Shown: positions 10,513 through 19,996 of the stretch, piece by piece
How the letters are laid out: each line of letters begins with the position of its first letter
Numbering within the stretch: the first letter of the stretch is position 1
Assembly (NCBI GenBank): GCA_022984795.1
Contig: JALIHJ010000014.1
Location: 248,001-312,000 of the forward strand
From: Fabrea salina
Taxonomy: Eukaryota; Ciliophora; Heterotrichea; Heterotrichida; Fabreidae
Length of the DNA: 64,000 nt
Direction: 5' to 3'
Notes under the pieces: model-generated
The model's database searches: none
Told to the model about the DNA's origin: nothing
What the model saw: only the letters and a program-made list of their open reading frames with translations
Program-made: the position numbers and the translations under genes

Positions 10513-13368
10513 CTACACAAAGCTTTCTTCAGGAATTAAGTACTCTCTGTTGAACACGGAGATCCTTAAGTCTTGCTTAGCTAAGAACTGTAAAGGCAGT
10601 TCTACAATGTGTCCTTTTATGGATGCAACGTTCGTTTGGTAAGCTTGTTTGTTTGCCTCTTCATTAAGAGATTTAATTTCGCTGATCTTTTGGATCTGAT
10701 TGTCTGGGTAGCACCTGAAAATGTGTCTGTACAACTGAGTGTTTAACTCAGCAGTAGTTTTGACTAGGTCCAAACAAGGCTTTGAAATGGGGTCTTTCAA
10801 AAACTCCAGGCTGCTAACTCCTAAGTGCTCTTTGAACAAGTTTACTCTTAACTCGTGCACGCACTTAGAAACCATTTTTTTTTTGCCTGCCAAAATGCTT
10901 TCGACTTTGTTAGAGTCGTTTATGACTACTCCGATTTCAGAGTCTCTGTACCCTAGCATGCTTCTGTCGTTGATGTTAGCTGAGCCTACAATGCACATGT
11001 CGTCGTCAATAATCATCATTTTCGAGTGCACATAAATGATTTCAGTAACTGGGTCATTAAGTTCTCCGTGGGTTCTCAAGCCGTAAAAAGAAACGTACTC
11101 AAAAGGATCCTGTATCAAGGGGCACTCTTCTAGTTGCTTCAGAAGAGAGTTCACTCCTCTGCTTATAGTTTGATACTCCCAATGCAACTGGACTCTTAGT
11201 ATAGCAGCAGAAGCTTCATCAACTGCTCCTTCGAAACCTGGAAGCAAGGGAAGAACCACCATTACGTGGAAGGGCTGGCATTCCTGGGCTGCCACTTTAA
11301 TTCTCTGCACTAGGGCCTGGACTACTTGGTTCTTGACTGCTTTTCCAGCTGTGGAAGATATGAAAAACTGGTTTTCGATGTAAATAAAGTGGTCGGCCCG
11401 GTCAATGAGTCTTAAGTAAGCAGAGTGGATAGAGTGTTCAGTGGACTCTAAACCCAAAGACCACAGTCCTGCACTCCGAACTAATTGGCATTCACAAGTT
11501 CCAGTTTTGCCTAGTTCTTGAAGTTTAGGCTGCAGTAAACTCAGTGTGTTTTCTTGCTGTTCTTTGGCTTCTTCAAGTTGTTCTTCAGCTTCTCTTTTGA
11601 GTTGTTTGGCTTCCCAGTCAAAACAAGGCTTGGAAATTATAGTTTCACTTTGTTCGTGAGGCACTTCTTCCAAAAGCACTGCGTTTGCCAAAGAGGAAGT
11701 GTTTTTAAGCATTTTCCTTTCAAGTTTTTCAACGTCAATGTGTTTGAACTTAGTAAGCACTGAAAGAGTAGGAAACACTTTGTCTGGGGAATTGATTATG
11801 GGGTCCTGCATTTCTAGTTTGGGATTCGACTTGCTTCTGCCTAGGTACTTTCTGTCTGCAAAGGGTTCTTTGAGTTCTTCCTTAAATGGGTTCTTAACTG
11901 GAGTTTGCACTCTGATAGGCTGAAGAAGTTCTTTGTCCTTCCAGTAAACTCCTGTGATGTCAGTCATCACGTGGTTCCAAAGCTCAATAAAGTGCAAAGC
12001 CACGTCCGAAGCCACTTTGCCTATCACCCTCACTGAAATATCGTGCCAAGGCATCCTTGGTATGGTTGCTCTGTCAAGTAAGTGCTTGTTCCAGTGCTTT
12101 ACGTTCCTAAAGTCTGCGATTCTGGCATTTGAGTAGTCTATGCCTAAGAAACACTGTGGAGACTCCAAGTCACTGAGTGGATGTGCAGAAGTATCCCATC
12201 TCCCCCAGCACAAGTCCAGTCCTCCTAAAAAGGCTACTTCTTGGTCTATGCACACTATTTTTTCGTGGTGAGACCACAAGAACTCCCCACCTACTACAGA
12301 ACGCTGGGGGTGCCTCATTACTTTTATGTTGGGGTTGCGTTTCTTAAGGGCTTTCTTTGTGTGGAGGGAGTTGATTGTCAGGGCAAAGCTAACTTCTTTG
12401 TAAAGGTGCACACACACTCTGACTCCCCTATCTGCAAGTTTGCCCAGCACTTCGAAGACTTGGGACTCAGGGTGTTGTTCAAAGGGCCGTTTCAAGTGCA
12501 TCTCAGGACTGAGCCACCAGTCCGAAATAAAAACCTCTCTTTTGCTGTGAGTGAGTGCTTCATAAACGTCTTTGAAGTACTCTTCTCCGTCTACATACAG
12601 CTTGACGTCGTTGTTTCGCCTAATGGGAAAAGAAGACTCGTAACGCAACTCAGCGTTGCTCCACTCGCTTTCGCGATAAGCGTCTAGAATAGCCCGGACC
12701 CACTCTTGCATCCTAAACTCGCTTCCAGCTCTGAACACAAAGTACCTTCTAGAAGTGATTATGCGAATGCCGTCTTCAAAGCCAGTGTCTTGGAGTCCGA
12801 AGAGAACCTCAAACCTTCCTTTGAACATAAGCACTTCGTGGAGGTTTTGTTTGGTGTTGCTGGAAGTGTACCCCACCATATCGTCCCTCACAATCATCCA
12901 CCTTTTTTGGAGTCTTCTGAAGTACTTAGAGCACTGGCACCAACGCAGTTCGTTCCCCACACGTCCTCCAGTCCTTTTGTAGACGTAACCTTCTTTGTGT
13001 TTCTTAGAAGTTCCTCTAAAAGAAATTGTGCTTATTTCCAGAAACTCCCAGAGAAAGACTGAAGAGTTAAGAGCTTGTATGCTTGTGAGGGCAATTAAGT
13101 ACTGCAGTAAGGCTTGGTGCTTGAGTTCGGCTTCAGCCTTTGCAAACTCATAGGTGCTTGGAAGCAAAGGAAGTTTGGAGTCAGACTTACGTAAGTTGTT
13201 GTGAAGGTTTTGGAAATCTTCGTAAGTTTTGGCTACTTCCCAGGTGTAGTGTTTGTGGTTCACAGTACTAAAGACTCTGAAGCTGTAAACTGCCTGACTA
13301 GGTGCTTGGGTTTCTTGGGTTGTTGCTGTACTTGACTTTTCTACTTTAAGGTTTAATTTGTTTTCCAT
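10513..13368 (-). CDS. Phospholipase D, PX-PH type
   Basis: 951 residues. It cleaves phosphatidylcholine to phosphatidic acid and choline. Order: PX domain (residues ~20-120), PH domain (~125-235), first catalytic HKD motif near 367 (HHEKIVCIDQ) and second near 779 (HSKMMIIDDDMCIVGSAN). Both have the H-x-K-x4-D residues of an active enzyme, and the conserved IYIENQFFI block precedes the second. A Lys/Glu-rich insert separates the two halves (~500-600). Length matches PLD1/PLDzeta. It acts on cytosolic membrane faces in trafficking. Its ATG is 19 bases from that of the divergent gene to the right. Confidence 0.93.
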   Translation of the reverse strand: MENKLNLKVEKSSTATTQETQAPSQAVYSFRVFSTVNHKHYTWEVAKTYEDFQNLHNNLRKSDSKLPLLPSTYEFAKAEAELKHQALLQYLIALTSIQALNSSVFLWEFLEISTISFRGTSKKHKEGYVYKRTGGRVGNELRWCQCSKYFRRLQKRWMIVRDDMVGYTSSNTKQNLHEVLMFKGRFEVLFGLQDTGFEDGIRIITSRRYFVFRAGSEFRMQEWVRAILDAYRESEWSNAELRYESSFPIRRNNDVKLYVDGEEYFKDVYEALTHSKREVFISDWWLSPEMHLKRPFEQHPESQVFEVLGKLADRGVRVCVHLYKEVSFALTINSLHTKKALKKRNPNIKVMRHPQRSVVGGEFLWSHHEKIVCIDQEVAFLGGLDLCWGRWDTSAHPLSDLESPQCFLGIDYSNARIADFRNVKHWNKHLLDRATIPRMPWHDISVRVIGKVASDVALHFIELWNHVMTDITGVYWKDKELLQPIRVQTPVKNPFKEELKEPFADRKYLGRSKSNPKLEMQDPIINSPDKVFPTLSVLTKFKHIDVEKLERKMLKNTSSLANAVLLEEVPHEQSETIISKPCFDWEAKQLKREAEEQLEEAKEQQENTLSLLQPKLQELGKTGTCECQLVRSAGLWSLGLESTEHSIHSAYLRLIDRADHFIYIENQFFISSTAGKAVKNQVVQALVQRIKVAAQECQPFHVMVVLPLLPGFEGAVDEASAAILRVQLHWEYQTISRGVNSLLKQLEECPLIQDPFEYVSFYGLRTHGELNDPVTEIIYVHSKMMIIDDDMCIVGSANINDRSMLGYRDSEIGVVINDSNKVESILAGKKKMVSKCVHELRVNLFKEHLGVSSLEFLKDPISKPCLDLVKTTAELNTQLYRHIFRCYPDNQIQKISEIKSLNEEANKQAYQTNVASIKGHIVELPLQFLAKQDLRISVFNREYLIPEESFV

Positions 13369-13387
13369 CGAGTATTTTCAAATTGTA
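13369..13387. promoter_or_regulatory. 19-base divergent gap that must hold both 5' leaders
   Basis: Only these 19 bases separate the ATG of the phospholipase D gene (13368, minus) from the ATG at 13388 (plus). Promoter elements for at least one gene must lie inside the neighbour's coding sequence or transcript. Confidence 0.5.
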
Positions 13388-16300
13388 ATGGAAAACCAAA
13401 ATCTTGCAGAAGATTTGTCAGAATACTTAATTGCTAAAGTACTAAGCACAACCCAAACAGAAACACTTTCCAATGAAACCAGGAGACAAGTAGCCAAAAC
13501 CATGCTTCTGAACAAGAACGTCCAACAAATCATCTCAGAAGCTGCTGAAAAGGTAACAACTATTCAGGTGCACCCCTTCTTGGGAAAAACCATCAAGAAG
13601 TTCAAACCCGTAAAGCGCAGAAGTGTCGACAACACTGAACTAGTAACTCCAAAGCCCAAAGAACACTCTTACCAAAGCTACCAAAGCCTTAAAAACCAAA
13701 TCAAAAACATTGAAAAAGCTTGCGACTCTTACTTTCAAAACCAAGACTTAGCTAAAGACACTGAACTCTACGCAGCCAAGTCCATCGTAGTTGAAGAACC
13801 CAACTACGAAAAACTAGTCGGCAAACTCCAAGAAATGAGTTCAGCGGCAGTTCCTTTTTTCGAAGACATCAAAGACATCAGTGTAAGTTTTACTCAGCTC
13901 GAAACCTGGAAACAAGGCAACCAAGCCGAAAAACTCCTAGCAAAAGAAAAACTCAAGGTACAAAGACAACTCTGCACCAGTCAAGAAAAGTCTTTTCGAA
14001 GACTCGCTTGGATTAAAGAAAAGTCCGGACTCAAAATATCCAACCTCGAAAAAAAAGTCCACGACTTAACTGAACAACTCGCTAACCAAACAAACCGCCA
14101 CTACATGGTTGTGGAGGACCTAAGGGCTTCTGCCAAAAGAAACCAAACCCAAGAAATCCAAACTGCTAACTACTTAAAAAGCCAGTTTGGCGTTAAGTCG
14201 CTTAAAGAAGCTTTTGAAAAACTCAAAAAAGCAGAAAAACAAAGAAAAAACACCGAAAAACAACTTGAAAACGAAAAAAAAGAAAACAAAAAACTCAAAA
14301 CTCAACTCTCCAACCTCAAAAGTTTCAATGAAAGCCTCAACAAAAAACTCTCCAAAAAGGACTCTGACCTCAACTGCTTGAAAAAGTGCACCAAGTCAGC
14401 TATAGAGAAACTCCAAATGAGTCCTAAAGACAAAAACCGCTTAGTGTTCTTACTTGAAGACTGTGACTACAAAGAACTCTACAAGCACCTAAACAAAGCT
14501 GAAGTCAAGCGCTCAGACTCCCGCAACCAAGTTACCAAAGAGTCCTCAAGCAACCACTCCAAAAGGAACAGCCAGTCCATAGTTATTAGAAGTTCTGAGT
14601 CAAGTGTCCAGAAACCAGTTAAGAAGCTCAGCTCAGTAGCTAACTCTTTTATTACCGAGCCTAAGTTCGAAGACACTTCAGAAGAAGAGGTGCTTAACAA
14701 ACCAGTTTACTCTAGTGTTTCGAGGTCTCACAGCAGAACCCAAAGACCTTCGCCTAACCTTATAAGGAAAAGCTTCGAGTACAAAAAAGCTATTTACATC
14801 CCTAAAGTAGAGGAAGAGCCAAGCAGTCCTTCTAAACCCAATTACTCAAAAAAACTCCAAGTCGAAGACTTTACTTGCTATCACTCTCAGTTAAAGGATA
14901 AACTTCTTTCTACAAATGCTCCAGTAAACATTTCAGCAGGGGCTAAGTCTGTTGAGTTTGCCAATAAAAAGCTTGAGTCAACTTCAAAACCTCCTAAACG
15001 TGCAGTTAGTCAAAAGACCAGTCATACTTTGCCTCAAAAGGAGTTTGAAGAGCCCACTAAGCCAGATGAGTCCCCTAACACCCTTGAACCTACCAGAGCC
15101 CTAAATCAACCTACCGAGTCACTTGAAGGCACCGAAGCTCTAAGTGGACTTCAGCTGCTTGAAGGCACTGGAACTTTAAGTGGGCATAGACAAAGCACTA
15201 ATTCCCTTGAACCTACTCAAACTCTAAACGAGTCTGTTCAAGCTACTAACTCCCTTGAGCCTACTCAAGCTCTAAACGAGTCTGTTCAAGCTACTAACTC
15301 CCTTGAGCCTACTCAAGCTCTAAATCAACCTTTTCAAGCTGAGTCGCTTGAACCTACTCAAGTATTTGATGGGTCTCTAGAGCCCACCAAGCCACCCAAA
15401 AAGCCTACTGAACCCCTAAAGGACTACAACAAACAAGAGCCACTATCATCCATAACAGTCAACCAGCAAGAAACCTCCAAAAACCAAAACAAGCAAAGGG
15501 TTGGTTCCAACCCAAACGAAGAAAGTCTTGCTTTCATGAGTCAAAAGTTCCCCGAAATTGAAAACATAGACCCTAGCCAACTCATGAACCTGCCCCTGAT
15601 TAAAAACGGCCAAAAACTAAAATTCAAAAACATCATAAGCAGCACTCTCCAGTACCTCGTGGCTTCAAACTACTGTTCCATTGACCAACTAGAATTTGAG
15701 TCAGCCCTTCAAAGAGCCAAGAAAACCAGGCACAGGTCAAGTCAGTCTTTTGAACTAGAAAAAAGCAAAAAACCCGACACCCGCCGGACAGACGCAACTT
15801 CTCCTGTGAACCAAAGAACCAAGCGGTCAGAACCTCCCTCACCTAGCCGAGTAAACAACTCTTTTAACTACTTCAAACGCGACGAAGTCTTCAACGGGTG
15901 GCGAACTAAAACTTTGAAGTTCTTTATTTTGGTTGAAAACTACTACTTAGAGGCCAAAACTTACGAAGCCAGCCTGCAAAAAGCCATGAAAAAACTACTT
16001 AAAACCAAACTCCGAGAAAACTGCCAAGACGAGATCTGCAGGTACTTAGGAAGTCTTAGAGACACCGCAAAAGAACTCCCAGCTGTCTGCGAAATGCTTT
16101 GTGAAAGGAAGAAGTACTTGCTTCTAGAAAGAGTTCTGAAAATACCTGGAAGCATGCCTTTTAAGTTCTGGAAAAACGAAAAAGTCAACCCTATGAACAA
16201 AATCAGGTGGAGTCGACTCAAAAGAGGCTTGTTCAAAAAACTAGGAGAAAACTTAGGCAGGAACCTCAAAGTCAAAGACCCCAAAACCGTGCTGTTCCAG

Positions 16301-16564
16301 CTAGGCACCTACATCAGCTACGTAGTTTCAAGCGCAACTAACAAGCACAAAAAAAGCATCCACTTAAGTCCTTGGAGCAGCCAGAAGTCAATTGAAAACA
16401 CTGAAGCCATTAAAAACCGCATTTCTAAGTACTCCAAAAAAGTTCCTGAAAAAATACTTCCTCCTCTGACATACAAAAGCAAGTCCAAAAACAGCTCTTT
16501 CAAGCTAAAAACTTCAACCAACAAAAGTTTCTCAGGAGAGCCGGGAGCATTGCCCCCAAAGTAA
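13388..16564 (+). CDS. Large coiled-coil protein with Thr/Pro tandem repeats
   Basis: 1058 residues from the ATG at 13388; an upstream in-frame TTG at 13358 is not used here because it overlaps the divergent gene. Residues ~190-350 are a dense coiled coil rich in Lys, Gln and Glu. Residues ~570-690 hold imperfect repeats around SLEPTQALNESVQATN, clearly visible in DNA at about 15080-15400. The C-terminal ~250 residues are again helical and basic. No catalytic motif. I do not recognise the family; centrosomal or cortical scaffold proteins share this layout. Confidence 0.75.
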   Translation: MENQNLAEDLSEYLIAKVLSTTQTETLSNETRRQVAKTMLLNKNVQQIISEAAEKVTTIQVHPFLGKTIKKFKPVKRRSVDNTELVTPKPKEHSYQSYQSLKNQIKNIEKACDSYFQNQDLAKDTELYAAKSIVVEEPNYEKLVGKLQEMSSAAVPFFEDIKDISVSFTQLETWKQGNQAEKLLAKEKLKVQRQLCTSQEKSFRRLAWIKEKSGLKISNLEKKVHDLTEQLANQTNRHYMVVEDLRASAKRNQTQEIQTANYLKSQFGVKSLKEAFEKLKKAEKQRKNTEKQLENEKKENKKLKTQLSNLKSFNESLNKKLSKKDSDLNCLKKCTKSAIEKLQMSPKDKNRLVFLLEDCDYKELYKHLNKAEVKRSDSRNQVTKESSSNHSKRNSQSIVIRSSESSVQKPVKKLSSVANSFITEPKFEDTSEEEVLNKPVYSSVSRSHSRTQRPSPNLIRKSFEYKKAIYIPKVEEEPSSPSKPNYSKKLQVEDFTCYHSQLKDKLLSTNAPVNISAGAKSVEFANKKLESTSKPPKRAVSQKTSHTLPQKEFEEPTKPDESPNTLEPTRALNQPTESLEGTEALSGLQLLEGTGTLSGHRQSTNSLEPTQTLNESVQATNSLEPTQALNESVQATNSLEPTQALNQPFQAESLEPTQVFDGSLEPTKPPKKPTEPLKDYNKQEPLSSITVNQQETSKNQNKQRVGSNPNEESLAFMSQKFPEIENIDPSQLMNLPLIKNGQKLKFKNIISSTLQYLVASNYCSIDQLEFESALQRAKKTRHRSSQSFELEKSKKPDTRRTDATSPVNQRTKRSEPPSPSRVNNSFNYFKRDEVFNGWRTKTLKFFILVENYYLEAKTYEASLQKAMKKLLKTKLRENCQDEICRYLGSLRDTAKELPAVCEMLCERKKYLLLERVLKIPGSMPFKFWKNEKVNPMNKIRWSRLKRGLFKKLGENLGRNLKVKDPKTVLFQLGTYISYVVSSATNKHKKSIHLSPWSSQKSIENTEAIKNRISKYSKKVPEKILPPLTYKSKSKNSSFKLKTSTNKSFSGEPGALPPK

Positions 16565-16568
16565 ATAT

Positions 16569-17258
16569 TTAAATTACAATTTCGCTGTTGCAAGTAGTAG
16601 GAGTGACTCTTCGACTGCTTTTCTGGAGAATTTTTCTATGGCTGAAGACTCCTTTTTCGTTAGCTTTGAACTTCCAAGGAGCTCTGCTGTAAGCTTTGGG
16701 TTCGTTAAAGAAGTTAGGAGCTAAAAGCTTAGTGTCTTGCTGGGCCACACTGATGCTTCTTCTTTTGGTTTTTTTAAGTGAAGAGTTGGACCTAAAGGGC
16801 ACTTTCACAGGCTTCAGTGCGTTGTGGCTGATCTGAGGCAGCATAGAAGACTCGAACTGGTAAGGGGTAGAAGTAATGAGGGTGTTTTGGTTCCAGTTGC
16901 CCACTTTGGAAAAACTGCTGTTGCTTTCTTCGGAAGGAGTTTGTCTGAGTTTCTTGTACCAGTCTATGAGGATGGGGTTGTCGAATTCTATATGCTGCAT
17001 GATTCCACTAACTTCTTGGTCGGACTTTTTGTTTTGTTCTCTTTCAGTGAAGTTACACTGAATGCCTTCACTGACTTTGGGAACGTTAGGCTTGTTGGAA
17101 GTAGAGTACTTTGACTTCACTTTACTGGAAACAAGGTTTGAGTGCATCTTAGAGAGTTTTCTGCTGTCTTTCAAGATGTCCTGGATTACTGATTTGGACT
17201 TTTGGTGGCCGCGGGAGCAGTAAGCAACACAAAGTTCTTTGTAAGTTTTGTCACTCAT
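16569..17258 (-). CDS. Ser/Lys-rich protein of unknown function
   Basis: 229 residues from the ATG at 17258. It begins with a short Cys-containing helical stretch (MSDKTYKELCVAYCSRGHQK), then becomes Ser, Lys and Asn rich. A conserved-looking patch IEFDNPILIDWYKKLRQTP sits near residue 95. No known domain. Its stop lies four bases from the stop of the convergent 1058-residue gene, so their 3' ends must overlap. Confidence 0.6.
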   Translation of the reverse strand: MSDKTYKELCVAYCSRGHQKSKSVIQDILKDSRKLSKMHSNLVSSKVKSKYSTSNKPNVPKVSEGIQCNFTEREQNKKSDQEVSGIMQHIEFDNPILIDWYKKLRQTPSEESNSSFSKVGNWNQNTLITSTPYQFESSMLPQISHNALKPVKVPFRSNSSLKKTKRRSISVAQQDTKLLAPNFFNEPKAYSRAPWKFKANEKGVFSHRKILQKSSRRVTPTTCNSEIVI

Positions 17259-17298
17259 TTTAATTTAACAAGTGTTTAAGTTTACTATAAATTCCAAA

Positions 17299-17586
17299 AT
17301 GGTGCGTATAATTGATGGAAAAATAGTATCTGACGAAGAAGCCAGAACTCTGCAACTAAACAGAAACCAAACTAACTTTGAAGTCCAAAGAGCTTACAAG
17401 TTGTTTCCTTCTACTCAAAAGAAGTTTGGAGTCCTTTCAAACTCTTTGCTTTTAGCAGGCTTTGAAGTAGAGGTCTTTTGGCTCTTTGTACTGGGGATCT
17501 CTGCATTTTGTTTCGGGTTCAAAGGCATGCTTCTTATTGGTTTTCTAAGTGTGCTTTTCCAATACAACCAAACTAGGAATGTGTAA
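17299..17586 (+). CDS. FAM241-like small membrane protein (DUF4605 type)
   Basis: 95 residues from the ATG at 17299; a GTG 27 bases earlier is ignored. The N-terminus MVRIIDGKIVSDEE resembles the MVRILANGEIVQDDD start of animal FAM241B. The end carries two close hydrophobic helices (residues ~50-85; GFKGMLLIGFLSVLF) as in that family. FAM241 proteins sit in ER or lysosome-related membranes with unclear roles. The resemblance is from memory and short, so the assignment is moderate. The next gene starts 8 bases after its stop. Confidence 0.6.
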   Translation: MVRIIDGKIVSDEEARTLQLNRNQTNFEVQRAYKLFPSTQKKFGVLSNSLLLAGFEVEVFWLFVLGISAFCFGFKGMLLIGFLSVLFQYNQTRNV

Positions 17587-17594
17587 ATAATAAT

Positions 17595-18710
17595 ATGGGA
17601 AACACTCCTGAAGCTTCAGCCAACAGAAGACTTGGCATAAGTTTAACCAGCCAAGTCATCGGGAACTCTTTGTTGCCTTACCAACAAAGAACTAAGGTCC
17701 TCCTTGCAACTGTGGTTTTTCCTGAGTCAATTCACTCCCAACTTTACCAGATCCTTTTAGTCACTCAGCGCTCAGTGGAACTTTACTGCTTGATAGAAGG
17801 CCAAAAACACAACACCCGGTACATTCCAAAACCCAACACCAAAATCAAAGCAGCTTTGCACTCACGCGAAAGCATCCGGGGGAATGCACTCATCCTTTAC
17901 GAAAGTGATGGGTGCATTAATGTAATTGATGTCTACACTTTGAGAATACTGCACTCTGTCAACTCCCAAACTCAAGACATGCTTTGCATGATTTCAGCTG
18001 CCCCCGAATTACTTTATGTAGGCCATGGATCTGGAGTCATCAAGGCATGGCACATCTCAGGTGAGGTTCCTATGCATGAATTCAATGCCCCTGGAGAAGT
18101 GCCCCCTGTGGTTAGTTTAAGTTACTCCCACAAGCACAGAGTATTGATCTCAGGGCACGAAGGAGAGGGACCTTTAAGGATCTACTCCACAAACGCCCTA
18201 GGAAATTCAGAGCCTAGTTTGCTTTGGGGACTTCAGGGGACTGCTGACCAGCTCTTAGTTGTTGAGGAAAAAAGCTTTTTAGTCGCTTTGTGTCGCAAGT
18301 TCAACAGAATCCACGTTTGGGACTTTTTAACACAGACTGACTTGATTAGTTTCGAAATACCTCAACTAGGCGAAACCAAAGAGTTAGGCATTCAGCTAGA
18401 AATAATAGAATTGAAACAAAACAAAGACGTTTTGCTGGTAGGCCTAGACGACGGCTGTGTGTTAGTGAGTGAACTTGAACTAGACACTGAAAACTTGTCA
18501 CTGACTTGGACTCCTCAGAAAAAAATAAGCCCTAAACTCAACCAAGAAATCTACGAAGAAGTGTGTGGAGTCTCCTTTTTAGGGTTCAACCCCCACTTAG
18601 ACTTGCTGCTTATTGGCAACTTAGCTTCTAGCTTAACGGTAGTGTCTAACTTTTTGTATGATAGCTCACATATTGACTTATTCACAAGTAAAGAAGTGCC
18701 TAATAATTAA
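17595..18710 (+). CDS. WD40-like propeller protein
   Basis: 371 residues. Blades are visible as strand runs ending in W or aromatics (GVIKAWHISG, RIHVWDFLTQTD), with glycine-Asp turns between. It fills most of one seven-bladed propeller with little else. No family assigned. It starts 8 bases after the FAM241-like gene and ends 6 bases from the convergent dehydrogenase gene. Confidence 0.65.
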   Translation: MGNTPEASANRRLGISLTSQVIGNSLLPYQQRTKVLLATVVFPESIHSQLYQILLVTQRSVELYCLIEGQKHNTRYIPKPNTKIKAALHSRESIRGNALILYESDGCINVIDVYTLRILHSVNSQTQDMLCMISAAPELLYVGHGSGVIKAWHISGEVPMHEFNAPGEVPPVVSLSYSHKHRVLISGHEGEGPLRIYSTNALGNSEPSLLWGLQGTADQLLVVEEKSFLVALCRKFNRIHVWDFLTQTDLISFEIPQLGETKELGIQLEIIELKQNKDVLLVGLDDGCVLVSELELDTENLSLTWTPQKKISPKLNQEIYEEVCGVSFLGFNPHLDLLLIGNLASSLTVVSNFLYDSSHIDLFTSKEVPNN

Positions 18711-18716
18711 GGATAC

Positions 18717-19937
18717 TTAAAGATTTACCACTGCACAGTGGATTACGTCAGGGTTTCCATTAAACCCAGCAGCAATGCTTTCCAAAGCAGCCTTGTCACC
18801 ACACTGCACGTTCACTGAAGCAGAAAAAGAAGCAGAGTCCCTGAAAACTTTGTTTTCCACCTCAAGTACTTTGCAGTTGGAATCTTTGAGTTGACTCAGC
18901 AAAGCAGCAAACGCGCCTTCTCTGCCGAAGTGCCTCATGATCACTGAAAACTGGGCTTGGGTTTGCTTCTGAAGGTTCACTAGGTTCCCCAAGTCAACAG
19001 TTCTGGTAGAGTTGTACTTAAGGATGATCCTCAAAGCTTCTTGTCCAATGGCGTTTTCAGATTGTTTGGTAGATGCTCCGATGTGGTGGGTAGCGTACAC
19101 TCGTGGGTGTTGTCCCAAAGCAGAGACGAAGTCAGCTTCTTTGCCAGCAGGTTCTCCTTGGAGTACGTCACAAGCGTACCACATGTTGGGTCTTTGTTCC
19201 AAACACTGCAGAAGTTCTTCTTCGTTAGTAAGGTCTCCTCTAGCTGTGTTGAGAATCACCACGTTTTCTTTGCACAAAGAAACGAACTTGGAGTTAATCA
19301 TGCCTTTGGTAGAAGGAGTTGAAGGCACGTGGAAAGTCAAGATGTCACTTTCTCTAGCTACTTCTTCAGGAGTGGCGAAGTACTGAATGTTCAAGGCTGC
19401 AGCTTGTTCAGGTGTCACAAAGGGGTCAGTTCCACACACCTCCATGTCAAAGCTTAGAGCACGCTTAGCAACTTCTCTGCCAATAGCTCCCAAACCAATT
19501 ATCCCTAGTTTGCGGCCTTTGATTCCCAAAGACTCAGTGAACTTGCCTTTAGCCCACTTGCCTTGCTTGATGAGGTTGACACCTTCAGCAATTCTTCTGT
19601 CCACACACAGAATGTGTCCCATGACTAGCTCTGCCACAGCAACTGAATTCTTGCCAGGGCAGTTGGCTACGTAAATTCCTCGGTTACTAGCTTCTGAGAT
19701 GTCGATGTTGTCGACTCCAGCACCAGCTCTGATGATCACTTCCAAAGGAGGGCATGCTTGAATAATGTCAGCTGTCACTTTGGTAGAACGCACCACTAAG
19801 ACTTGGGGAACTTCGCTAGCCAAAGCTTCTTTGAGTGAGTCTCCTGCGAGTTGGTGATTATAAACCACCTCGACTCCAGCTGACTTCATTTCTTCAATTG
19901 CTGCTCCGCTGAAAAGGTCGGCGATCAAGACTTTCAT
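18717..19937 (-). CDS. D-3-phosphoglycerate dehydrogenase
   Basis: 406 residues. It oxidises 3-phosphoglycerate with NAD to start serine synthesis in the cytosol. The Rossmann motif GLGAIGREVAKRA lies near 150. The catalytic set is complete: Arg in NTARGD (~233), Glu in GEPAGKE (~262) and His in THHIGAST (~281). The signature HVPSTPSTKGMIN is also present. The last ~80 residues resemble a regulatory ACT-like region (MRHFGREGAFAALL). Length fits the short form of the family. No mitochondrial leader is visible. Confidence 0.92.
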   Translation of the reverse strand: MKVLIADLFSGAAIEEMKSAGVEVVYNHQLAGDSLKEALASEVPQVLVVRSTKVTADIIQACPPLEVIIRAGAGVDNIDISEASNRGIYVANCPGKNSVAVAELVMGHILCVDRRIAEGVNLIKQGKWAKGKFTESLGIKGRKLGIIGLGAIGREVAKRALSFDMEVCGTDPFVTPEQAAALNIQYFATPEEVARESDILTFHVPSTPSTKGMINSKFVSLCKENVVILNTARGDLTNEEELLQCLEQRPNMWYACDVLQGEPAGKEADFVSALGQHPRVYATHHIGASTKQSENAIGQEALRIILKYNSTRTVDLGNLVNLQKQTQAQFSVIMRHFGREGAFAALLSQLKDSNCKVLEVENKVFRDSASFSASVNVQCGDKAALESIAAGFNGNPDVIHCAVVNL

Positions 19938-19996
19938 TTTATAGCTCTTTGGAACTTCTAGATTTTAAGGAGACAAATGGTTACTAATTAGTACAC

